DNA from: Syntrophobacter sp. DG_60
Lineage (GTDB): Bacteria; Desulfobacterota; Desulfofervidia; Desulfofervidales; DG-60
DNA: 8,986 nucleotides
Direction of reading: 5' to 3'
Assembly: GCA_001304365.1 (NCBI GenBank)
Contig: LJNA01000052.1
Span: 1 to 8,986, forward strand
Part shown: piece by piece, positions 1-6,760 of the stretch
Position numbering within the stretch: the first letter of the stretch is position 1
Layout of the letters: each line of letters starts with the position of its first letter
Position numbers and translations under genes: made by a program
Notes under the pieces: generated by a model
What the model was told of the DNA's origin: nothing
Seen by the model: only the letters and a program-made list of their open reading frames with translations
The model's database searches: none

Positions 1-16
1 GCCCCATCATGCCTTT

Positions 17-34
17 TTAAATCAAAGACATCAT
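17..34 (-). other. Five-codon ORF (MMSLI) behind a strong ribosome binding site
   Basis: AGGAGG at 47-42 sits 7 nt before an ATG at 34-32, the best ribosome binding site in the left part of the window. The frame reads M-M-S-L-I and stops at TAA (19-17). A second ATG-ATG in the same frame starts at 10 and runs off the window. This may be a leader peptide with re-initiation on the next gene. Alternatively the start region of the next gene carries a frameshift: the neighbouring frame (D-D-V-F-D-L-K-R-H-D-G) stays open to the edge but has no start codon of its own. The sequence beyond position 1 is needed to decide. Confidence 0.25.
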
Positions 35-41
35 CCTTATA

Positions 42-113
42 CCTCCTACCTTATGGCAATCTATCCCTCGCCTAAAAAAGGTAGAAACCGTCCCTTTAGG
101 CGAAGTAGCTACC
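42..113 (-). promoter_or_regulatory. Candidate structured 5' leader with alternative pairings near a Shine-Dalgarno
   Basis: Read on the minus strand, a perfect 9-bp inverted repeat (plus-strand 95-103 with 68-76) encloses an 18-nt loop. The CTACC in that loop (80-84) can pair upstream with GGTAG (109-113), giving a pseudoknot-type arrangement. As CTACCTT (78-84) it can instead pair downstream with AAGGTAG (46-52), which abuts and overlaps by two bases the Shine-Dalgarno AGGAGG (42-47). The two pairings exclude each other, as expected of a translational switch. The stem has no U-run behind it, so it is not an intrinsic terminator. I could not match it to a known riboswitch class. The loop contains GUUUCUACC as in purine riboswitches, but the rest of that fold is missing. 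Function is inferred from geometry only. Confidence 0.4.
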
Positions 114-300
114 CCTCCTGGCACCTCCCCTGGTTGCCGTTTTCATCCATGCTGTCATTATGTCCTACTAAATGCAAAAAAAGAGGTACCTCCATTAAAA
201 CAGGTTGCCCCTGAACATTGGATAGCATGTCATCTATAATTGAAATCCTAATTGGACAAAGCGGATTAGAAGAACCCTGATTTTTCAATAAAAATTTCAA
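109..300 (-). CDS. Weak small ORF, 63 aa, unknown
   Basis: This frame begins 11 nt after the stop of the receiver-like gene and uses a TTG start without a recognisable Shine-Dalgarno. The product has a moderately hydrophobic middle (around residues 33-46) and a polar tail rich in N, D, G and Q. I recognise no domain, signal peptide or metal-binding motif. Its end overlaps the first arm (GGTAG) of the structured element that follows. It could be the last small gene of the operon, or only chance open frame in a leader region. The poor start and lack of a family make the second more likely. Confidence 0.2.
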   Translation of the reverse strand: MKFLLKNQGSSNPLCPIRISIIDDMLSNVQGQPVLMEVPLFLHLVGHNDSMDENGNQGRCQEG

Positions 301-311
301 ACAAGACTTAA

Positions 312-731
312 TTAAAGGAATTCTTCTTTTTCTCGTATCTTTTTGAAGCCTCGGTAAAGGTCATTGTGGCAGCTTACAGTGATATTCAGGATTTCAGAAA
401 ACTTTGGTAAATCTGAAACATTCATAACTACATTGAAATTTTTTGAGAATGCTATGAATGAATCAAGTGTTTTGTGATGATTGCTTATCAAGATAAAAAG
501 CATATTTCTCCTTTTCTCTTGGGGAAGGTAAAAAATATGCTTTTCTATATTGGGGTGGCCATTTAAGTAGTCTTCCATAACTAATACTAATCTATAATCA
601 CTATTAGATAGTTTACCAATTACGTCTCTTTCCTCCTTACACATGTCTATCTGATATCCCAAGGACGCCAAGGTTTGATCCAAGGTTTCTATCTGTGAAG
701 TTTGATCAGCAATAATCAAAGCAAGATTCAT
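312..731 (-). CDS. Degenerate CheY-like receiver (pseudo-receiver) protein, 139 aa
   Basis: The length and the alternating hydrophobic strands fit a stand-alone response-regulator receiver domain: LALIIAD at residues 3-9, YRLVLVM at 46-52, MLFILIS at 77-83, VVMNVSD at 101-107. The phosphorylation chemistry appears lost. The acidic pair after strand 1 is reduced to one Asp (D9). The Asp expected right after strand 3 is replaced in LVLVMED, where only E53 and D54 follow. The conserved Lys after strand 5 is Asn or Ser in VMNVSD. It therefore probably acts as a protein-interaction module and not as a phosphorelay partner. It starts 2 nt after the stop of the PilU-like gene, so it likely belongs with the pilus ATPases, perhaps modulating them. 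The receiver assignment is from pattern only; an unrelated Rossmann-like fold is possible. Confidence 0.6.
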   Translation of the reverse strand: MNLALIIADQTSQIETLDQTLASLGYQIDMCKEERDVIGKLSNSDYRLVLVMEDYLNGHPNIEKHIFYLPQEKRRNMLFILISNHHKTLDSFIAFSKNFNVVMNVSDLPKFSEILNITVSCHNDLYRGFKKIREKEEFL

Positions 732-733
732 TT

Positions 734-1894
734 CTAAAGAAAACCAAATTTGCCTTTCTTTTCCTCTTCTAGGCTTAAGTCTTTTAAATCTGTAGTAGGC
801 TCCCCTCTTTTGGCCTTAATTTTGTCAATACCCTGCCTTACCGCAGAGCGATAAGCAGCATAGGCAATAGCTGTAATTTCATCAATTAACCCCTTTTCAT
901 AAAGGTAAACTAAATCCTGATCAAATGTTTGCATACCAAATGTGCCTTTTTTCATAATTTCATAAAAACTATCAGGACTCTTTTCTTCCAAAATGGCCTC
1001 TTGCACACTTAAATTGTTACGAAGGATATCAAAGATGGCTATTCTACTACCGTCAAGCCTTGGAATAAGGCGCTGACAGAGCACCCATTTCAGGCACCCT
1101 GCCAAGCGGAATCTCACAAACTGTGCCTCCTCTTTTCCTACCATGTCTGTGACCCTGCCCACAACTTGGCTTGCGTAAGAAGTATGGAGAGTACTCACTA
1201 CTAAGTGGCCTGTTTCTGCTGCACTCAAAGCCACTTTTACTGTATCTGGATCACGCATCTCACCTACCATAATAATATGTGGCGCTTGGCGTAAAGTGGC
1301 CCTTAAACCAGAGGCAAAATCACTAAGATCTGTACCCAACTCTCGCTGATTGAAAGTGGATTTCTGTGGAGTAAAAATGAATTCAATGGGGTCTTCCAGG
1401 GTTACGATATGGCAAGCCCGGTTGTGGTTGATTTCTTCCAGCAAGGCAGCGATAGTGGTGGATTTCCCGCTTCCTGTAGGCCCTGTGATGAGGACAATAC
1501 CAGATATCTCTTTAGCAATCTCGTAAAAAATAGGTGGTAACTTTAAATCATCAATAGTGGGCACTTTGCCTGGTAACTTTCTCATCACAATGGCATAACC
1601 CGTACGCTGAGAAAAGACATTCACCCTTAAACGGGTGTTGTTGACCTGGTATGATAAGTCACAAGAACCTGTTTTTGTTAAATCATGAAGTAGCCTCTGG
1701 CGGTTGCCAATCATGGACAGGGCAATAGTTTCAATCTGAAATGGAGAAAAAATCTTTAATTTATCTAGACTTATCCTCTTCAAGGTACCGTATTCTAATA
1801 TCTCTAAAGGGCGATAAGGAGTAAAAAGGACATCTGAGAGGGCTGGGTGCTCTGCAATAACCTTTTTCAAGATATAATCAAGAACTTCTTGCAT
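734..1894 (-). CDS. pilU: PilU-type type IV pilus retraction ATPase, 386 aa
   Basis: This is a GspE/PilT-family hexameric ATPase that works at the cytoplasmic base of type IV pili, helping disassemble the pilin fibre. The motifs are complete: Walker A GPTGSGKST (138-146), Asp box TLEDPIEF (165-172), Walker B IIMVGEMRD (207-215, catalytic Glu E212) and His box TGHLVVSTLHT (228-238). Residues 1-105 form the PAS-like N-terminal domain. The C-terminus lacks the AIRNLIRE motif of true PilT (the place reads VQEAILEEKSPDSF), is longer, and ends in a charged tail (360-383). Length and tail match PilU (about 380 aa), the PilT-dependent accessory motor. Its ATG directly follows the TAA of the pilT gene (TAAATG), with a strong GGAGG (1900-1904) inside the end of pilT, so translation is probably coupled. 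A second PilT paralog is the alternative name. Confidence 0.85.
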   Translation of the reverse strand: MQEVLDYILKKVIAEHPALSDVLFTPYRPLEILEYGTLKRISLDKLKIFSPFQIETIALSMIGNRQRLLHDLTKTGSCDLSYQVNNTRLRVNVFSQRTGYAIVMRKLPGKVPTIDDLKLPPIFYEIAKEISGIVLITGPTGSGKSTTIAALLEEINHNRACHIVTLEDPIEFIFTPQKSTFNQRELGTDLSDFASGLRATLRQAPHIIMVGEMRDPDTVKVALSAAETGHLVVSTLHTSYASQVVGRVTDMVGKEEAQFVRFRLAGCLKWVLCQRLIPRLDGSRIAIFDILRNNLSVQEAILEEKSPDSFYEIMKKGTFGMQTFDQDLVYLYEKGLIDEITAIAYAAYRSAVRQGIDKIKAKRGEPTTDLKDLSLEEEKKGKFGFL

Positions 1895-2977
1895 TTATAC
1901 CTCCGTAAAATCTCTAACTTCTCTTTTAAGGAAGGGTTTGAATTTGGCTTTATCAATAGCATTTAAATAGGCATCTTCAGGGTCAATCCAGCCTTTTTGC
2001 AAAATCTCCATAATGGCATCGTCAAGGGTTTGCATACTATATCTTTTCCCTGTCTGGATTAGAGAGAGGAGTTGGTGAGTCTTATTTTCACGAATAAGGT
2101 TGCGCACGGCATAAGTAGCTACCATAATCTCTAATGCCGCGCAACAGCCAGGCCTATCTACCCTCTTAAACAAAGTTTGGGAAACAACACCACGAATAGC
2201 ATCCGATAATAGAGATCTGATCATATTTTGTGAATCTGCAGGAAATATATCGACCAATCTGGCTATTGTTCCTGTAGCCCCAATAGTGTGCAATGTGCTT
2301 AAGACCAAATGCCCTGTAGCAGCCGCCTCCATGGCCAATTGGGCAGTCTCCAAATCCCGGATCTCCCCCACTAGAATGATGTCAGGGTCCTCACGCAGGG
2401 CAGCGCGTAAGGCTGTGGCAAATGATTTGGTATGGTAGACTACTTCACGATAACTGATTACACACTCCTTTTGGGGGTGAACAAACTCAATAGGGTCTTC
2501 AATGGTGATGATCCGTGCCTTACGATAGGTGTTGACATAGTCAATAATGGCTGCCAGGGTAGTAGATTTTCCTGAACCTGTAGGGCCTGTAACCAATATA
2601 AGGCCCTTGGGTAACATGGCAAATTTTTTTAGAACCGAAGGGAGTTTCAACTCGTCTATACTCAAAATATTATCAGGAATTTCTCTAAAGGCGGCCCCCA
2701 TGCCATCCTTATGTAAAAAGTAGTTGGCTCGATAACGTGCCATCCCTAGAACTTCATAGGCAAAATCTAGATCTCCTGTCTCTTCAAATATTTTCATCTG
2801 ATGTTCGGTAATGATTTCATAAAGGAGCGTCTTCAACTCATCATTTTCCATAACTTTATACTTTATCCGCTGCAATTCACCATGAATTCTTATTGTAGGT
2901 GGAGAGCCTACCAACAAATGCAAATCCGAGGCCTCATGCTCATGCATAAGTCTAAAAAAAGCATCTATTTTTGCCAT
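1895..2977 (-). CDS. pilT: PilT-type type IV pilus retraction (twitching motility) ATPase, 360 aa
   Basis: PilT hydrolyses ATP to pull pilin subunits out of the fibre, driving pilus retraction, twitching and surface sensing. The N-terminal domain carries the classic ASDLHLLVGSPPTIRIHGEL segment (16-35). The ATPase core has Walker A GPTGSGKST (131-139), Asp box ITIEDPIEF (157-165), Walker B DIILVGEIRDLET (199-211, catalytic Glu 205) and His box TGHLVLSTLHT (221-231). VRNLIREN at 291-298 corresponds to the AIRNLIRE element needed for retraction in characterised PilT proteins, so this is the better PilT of the two paralogs. Length is close to the usual 345-360 aa. AGGAA lies just before the ATG. 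It starts 6 nt after birA ends. No pilin, PilB or PilC gene is in the window, so the rest of the pilus machine is encoded elsewhere. Confidence 0.93.
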   Translation of the reverse strand: MAKIDAFFRLMHEHEASDLHLLVGSPPTIRIHGELQRIKYKVMENDELKTLLYEIITEHQMKIFEETGDLDFAYEVLGMARYRANYFLHKDGMGAAFREIPDNILSIDELKLPSVLKKFAMLPKGLILVTGPTGSGKSTTLAAIIDYVNTYRKARIITIEDPIEFVHPQKECVISYREVVYHTKSFATALRAALREDPDIILVGEIRDLETAQLAMEAAATGHLVLSTLHTIGATGTIARLVDIFPADSQNMIRSLLSDAIRGVVSQTLFKRVDRPGCCAALEIMVATYAVRNLIRENKTHQLLSLIQTGKRYSMQTLDDAIMEILQKGWIDPEDAYLNAIDKAKFKPFLKREVRDFTEV

Positions 2978-2983
2978 AGTTTC

Positions 2984-3886
2984 CTACTCACAATAAATTA
3001 TCTCTCCGCTGCAAACTATTTGGTTCCCTCTTTGAGGCAATTCCAAAATCAAACTTCCATCAAAATCAATGCCTATCACTTTTGCCTTTGTCCCGTATGA
3101 TTTTTCTAAATCTTCACCATGTATCACATTTCTTTTAATAGTATCTGTATAACCGATCCATGCCTTAATAATGGGTTGACTATCCCCTTTGACTTCTGTG
3201 TAGTGCAACAGTCCTATGTACCAAATAAGTTTGGTCAGAGTAAAGATAAATAAAGTATCTAAATCCACTTCTTTACCTGAGATCTGCCTTATAGAGATGG
3301 CCTTGTCCTTTAAAGATATTGGGAAATCAGTATTATTTACATTAATCCCTATACCCAAGATTAAATAAGGGTCTTTGCTTATAGGAGCATAATAGGTTTC
3401 ACTGAGGATGCCACCCAGCTTCTTCCCATTTACCATCAAATCATTTACCCATTTCAAATGGACAGGGATCTTCATCTCAGACAGTGCCTCACAACAAGCA
3501 ATCCCTACTGCCAGTGGATAGAGATTAAAATAGGGCATTTGCACTTCAGGATAAAGTAAAACACTATACCACAACCCACCTTTTGTGGCATACCAAGGTC
3601 TTCTATATCTTCCATACCCACAAAGAAGCGTTTTGGCAAGAAATACCGTTCCAGAATAAGGCGTTAATCCTTGTTTTTCTAATATATTAATATACCTTTT
3701 TGCCTCATCCATAGTGCGGTTCAATACGTGATAGCAATAAATCCGATGGCCTATCATTTCCCCTCGCTGAAAAATGTGCCTTGCCCTCTCTCCTTCCTTC
3801 TTATAACACAGTTTAAGCTCCTTTTGTTTAAAGGTTTTAAAGAGTTCTTGTAAATTATGCCCTATTGGTATATCTAAACTCCCCAT
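2984..3886 (-). CDS. birA: Biotin--[acetyl-CoA-carboxylase] ligase, 300 aa
   Basis: The enzyme activates biotin with ATP to biotinyl-AMP and transfers it to the lysine of a carboxyl carrier protein in the cytoplasm. The BirA/LplA catalytic fold is visible: LNRTMDEAKRYI (55-66) in place of the usual ST-N helix, the biotin/AMP loop GYGRYRRPW (90-98, usual GRGRxxRxW), KWVNDLMVNGKKLGGILSE (145-163, usual KWPNDxxxxxxKxxGIL), GIGINVN (178-184) and a small C-terminal beta domain ending with a GEI (294-296). The first 50 residues do not read as the winged helix of repressor-type BirA, so transcriptional repression is unlikely. The ATG overlaps the end of the carrier-protein gene by 13 nt, with GAGGA upstream. 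That coupling to its probable substrate gene is strong context. The Pro-to-Val change in KWPND is a mild departure. Confidence 0.9.
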   Translation of the reverse strand: MGSLDIPIGHNLQELFKTFKQKELKLCYKKEGERARHIFQRGEMIGHRIYCYHVLNRTMDEAKRYINILEKQGLTPYSGTVFLAKTLLCGYGRYRRPWYATKGGLWYSVLLYPEVQMPYFNLYPLAVGIACCEALSEMKIPVHLKWVNDLMVNGKKLGGILSETYYAPISKDPYLILGIGINVNNTDFPISLKDKAISIRQISGKEVDLDTLFIFTLTKLIWYIGLLHYTEVKGDSQPIIKAWIGYTDTIKRNVIHGEDLEKSYGTKAKVIGIDFDGSLILELPQRGNQIVCSGEIIYCE

Positions 3887-4515
3887 TCTAATCTTATCCT
3901 CTGCACTAAATCATTAATAAATGAAAGCCTTTCTGGAGGGCAAATGCCCAAAAGGGGCTCCCCTTGAGGTATAGTAACATTGGTTTGAAAATAAACAGTG
4001 TGAATAATGCCTGGTTCACCTTCATAAACCAAGTGCACATCCCTTTTCATACGAGACATAACCAAAATTTCCTCTCCTGGTTGAATTATTACCTTCTCCA
4101 ATCCCTTTTCTTCTATCTTTTTTGCAAGCTCTGAGGTAAAATAGTATTTTGCAGCCTCTGGTGCCCGAAAAATATTAAGAAACTCTGATAAAATCCTATC
4201 TATAATCTCATTTTCTGTCAAATGGTGTTTGATGGACATTAAATATACATTTGCCTCTACAAAATTTCCATCCAGCTCCTTCTTTATATCTGTTATTTCA
4301 CCATCAATAGTGGCATAAATGGATCTGAAATTGCCTTGTCTTAGAATGGTATAAAGCAAACTGGCGCCTTTTTGCTGCCAAGGATCTATTTGTTTTTTTA
4401 CTATTTGGCCTAAGTTCACTTTTAAATACACATATCCTGTGTGTGGCGCCAATACTGGATGTAGCTTAAAGGGATTCGCTTTATATTGTTTAATAATTTC
4501 AGTTATCTTTTCCAT
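3874..4515 (-). CDS. Probable biotin carboxyl carrier protein with two barrel-sandwich regions, 213 aa
   Basis: Residues 22-96 read as a biotinyl/lipoyl barrel-sandwich domain: APHTGYVYLKVNLGQIVKK, then the mirrored half ATIDGEITDIKKELDGNFV. In register with the AMKM hairpin of biotin domains the sequence is LRQGNFR, so the modified lysine position is Gly (G61). A second, shorter unit at about 138-191 has VMSRMKRD (152-159), followed by EGEPGIIHTVYFQ and a GEPLLGI end. This places K157 where biotin would be attached. The two regions are joined by a helical stretch (99-137). It lies 3 nt after the transferase gene and overlaps birA, exactly where a carrier would be expected. No classical AccB is present in the window. 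The role as carrier is inferred from context and half-domain pattern; SRMKR is not the usual AMKM, and an unmodified scaffold role remains possible. Confidence 0.65.
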   Translation of the reverse strand: MEKITEIIKQYKANPFKLHPVLAPHTGYVYLKVNLGQIVKKQIDPWQQKGASLLYTILRQGNFRSIYATIDGEITDIKKELDGNFVEANVYLMSIKHHLTENEIIDRILSEFLNIFRAPEAAKYYFTSELAKKIEEKGLEKVIIQPGEEILVMSRMKRDVHLVYEGEPGIIHTVYFQTNVTIPQGEPLLGICPPERLSFINDLVQRIRLEWGV

Positions 4516-4518
4516 GAA

Positions 4519-6759
4519 TTACCGGTAATAAAGATTTTTCCCACCCATGGTAATTAATGCCATATGTAGGTTTTTTCTAAAATCGCGCCTATCCCAAATG
4601 CCTTGAATGTGTCCACGTCTTAAGGCATTTTCTGCTGAATGATAGTCGGGAGGAATGTCTTCCCCTGTTGTCTCCCTAATTACCCTTGGTCCAGCAAATC
4701 CAATGCGTGAGGATCGGATGGCAAATTGGTATGGAGCGCATCCTAGAAAACTTGCTACTGGGCCTGCATATGAATTATTGTCATAAACCACAATGTAAAG
4801 ACCACCTGCTTCGATATACTCTCTCACTGCTACAGTGCATTTGGGCATCTGCACTACCCCTATTGTGCCTTCATGGATCCTAATGCCTGCAGTGCCATGC
4901 ACATATGCCAATAGAGGTCTGCGCAAAAGCTTTGCCCGTTTACAAGCCAATACAAATTTTTTACCCTCTGCAGCCCCAACAGTGCCATTTCGAAAATCAC
5001 TATACAGCATAACCACTACTAAAGAAATGCCCCTTACCCTTGCATCAAATGTAATTAGAGCACTATGACGCTTTGTCTTCTTTACAGCCTGTTTCAATTT
5101 TTCATCAAAACCTTGATATTCCAAAGGATTGATAGAGGCGATTTCTGCATTAAACTTCCTTATACTGTGTCTATCAAAGAGGTGATTCATATACCACTGG
5201 TATTCTAAAGGGAAGTGATGCCCACAATTGGGGCATACACCATTTAACTCACCATAAAGGTCTGGCACCCAAATATCATAGCAACCATAACGTAAGGCGT
5301 TAGGGCAACTTATAGTTCGATCCTCATTGGCCAATGGACTTACATATATTTCCCCAAGGTAGGTATCTTCTATGGGGGGTATTTCATATGTCAATTGTGT
5401 TGGTTTTTTAAACTTTTTTTCGAACATCTCTTTCAAATTAGTAAAGGGCTGAATTATCCTATTGGTTATAATGAGAAGTTCCCCCCTCAAATCATCCATA
5501 AACCGTTTAACCCAACGATGAGGTCTCTTAAATACATCAAAATAAAGGACAGATTTAAGTTCTAACCATTTGCATGAAGCCTCATCTATTTTCTTTTTAA
5601 GTAAACCCCTACGATCCGCAAGAAATACCTCCCCCATACTTTGGTATTTTTGAGCCCGTCCCCTTAAGAGCTTAGCAACCTCCTTTTCATCCAATTCCCA
5701 GCGTACATAAACAGCCGGGCTATTTTCTCCCCCCTGGGCCTTTTTCTTTATATAATAAGCCCTCAGTACACTGAGCCCTCTAACCTTTAGTATCACCTCA
5801 TCAGTGGCCTTGATCATTTCTTGCTTAAGTTGGTTAAAAAACTCAAGACCATCGCTTCTTGCCCCAAGGGGAGGTTCTTGAATAATGCGGTCAATAGTGC
5901 CTAGCTTGAGGTTATCTGAGGCAGTGATCTTTAACTGCTCTGCACAGAATTTTACCAGTTTAGGCGGCAGGGCTCGATCTTCCTTGATCTTTCCCTCAAT
6001 AGCCGCTGCTCCTTCTGGAGAGATAACTGAATAGTAACCATGAGAAAACATAAGACGCAAATCTGCTAGGCCTATAGCCTCAGCACCCCCAGAGCCACCT
6101 TCTGAGATCACAGCAATAATAGGGACCTTAAGCTGAGCCATGGCATAGAGGTTTCTGGCAATCTGCTGGGCAGCACCGGGGAAATCCTCGACAGGATAGG
6201 CGCCAGGTGTAAAGATATAAGTGTGGACAGGTATGCCTTCAGTCTCTGCTACCTTCATAAAGCGTAAGGCTTTTTCATTTCCCCAAGGTTTAGCACTGCC
6301 ACCATTCCTAAACTCCTCACCGTGCCCTTTTTCATGTCCGATTACCATTACCTGATGAGTGTAAATCCGATTTCCTATCCGTTTAGAGATGGTTGCCCTA
6401 GCCACCACTATAGCAGGGTCAATATTGCATTTCTCCTCTCCTCCCAGTTCTGTATAATCATCATAAACATTTTCTAAGATATCTTTAAGGGTCATCCGAT
6501 ATGGATGGCGAGTAATACGTACATAATCTAAAGGTTCAAGATGCCTTTCTGCCTCTTCTTCACAGAACTTTATTTGAGCCTCGATATCATTTAAGGCACG
6601 ATCTACCTTCTCTTTTGGCAGCTCATATATTTTCTGGACAATGTCTGCCAACCAATCTCTTAGTTTGACAAGGTGCTCACCAAATGTTTCTCCTTTAATG
6701 TCCGCTAGATAATCAAGGTGCTGCTTTAAGTGCTGTGCCTTTTTTTCTAGTTCTAACAT
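4519..6759 (-). CDS. accA-accD: Fused acetyl-CoA carboxylase carboxyltransferase, alpha then beta, 746 aa
   Basis: The enzyme moves CO2 from carboxybiotin to acetyl-CoA, giving malonyl-CoA. Residues 1-335 are AccA-like: an N-terminal helical region, HPYRMT (85-90), GHEKG (141-145), FTPGAYPVED (183-192), EGGSGGAEAIG (220-230) and YYSVISPEGAAAI (242-254). Residues 475-746 are AccD-like: a zinc-ribbon with C485, C493, C509 and C512, HGTAGIRIHEG (621-631) where AccD normally has a GGAR core, and RIGFAGPRVIRETTGE (685-700) with PPDY (703-706). Between them is a basic linker of about 140 residues (335-475) with no match to either subunit. The order is opposite to the beta-alpha order of eukaryotic ACC. 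Total length exceeds AccA plus AccD (about 620) by about 120. It starts 1 nt after accC stops. Another acyl-CoA substrate cannot be excluded. Confidence 0.9.
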   Translation of the reverse strand: MLELEKKAQHLKQHLDYLADIKGETFGEHLVKLRDWLADIVQKIYELPKEKVDRALNDIEAQIKFCEEEAERHLEPLDYVRITRHPYRMTLKDILENVYDDYTELGGEEKCNIDPAIVVARATISKRIGNRIYTHQVMVIGHEKGHGEEFRNGGSAKPWGNEKALRFMKVAETEGIPVHTYIFTPGAYPVEDFPGAAQQIARNLYAMAQLKVPIIAVISEGGSGGAEAIGLADLRLMFSHGYYSVISPEGAAAIEGKIKEDRALPPKLVKFCAEQLKITASDNLKLGTIDRIIQEPPLGARSDGLEFFNQLKQEMIKATDEVILKVRGLSVLRAYYIKKKAQGGENSPAVYVRWELDEKEVAKLLRGRAQKYQSMGEVFLADRRGLLKKKIDEASCKWLELKSVLYFDVFKRPHRWVKRFMDDLRGELLIITNRIIQPFTNLKEMFEKKFKKPTQLTYEIPPIEDTYLGEIYVSPLANEDRTISCPNALRYGCYDIWVPDLYGELNGVCPNCGHHFPLEYQWYMNHLFDRHSIRKFNAEIASINPLEYQGFDEKLKQAVKKTKRHSALITFDARVRGISLVVVMLYSDFRNGTVGAAEGKKFVLACKRAKLLRRPLLAYVHGTAGIRIHEGTIGVVQMPKCTVAVREYIEAGGLYIVVYDNNSYAGPVASFLGCAPYQFAIRSSRIGFAGPRVIRETTGEDIPPDYHSAENALRRGHIQGIWDRRDFRKNLHMALITMGGKNLYYR

Positions 6760-6760
6760 A

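Noticed and set aside
68..103. Purine riboswitch, suggested by GUUUCUACC on the minus strand
   Set aside because: The P1 and P3 helices and other conserved bases of that class are absent; only the short motif matches.
68..103. Intrinsic terminator from the 9-bp inverted repeat
   Set aside because: No U-run follows the stem on the minus strand (GGGATAG follows) or on the plus strand.
2801..3100. Plus-strand 99-aa open frame
   Set aside because: Antisense to the ends of pilT and birA, whose conserved motifs show the minus strand is coding.
4686..5068. Two plus-strand open frames (65 and 77 aa)
   Set aside because: Both are antisense to the conserved AccD half of the fused transferase.
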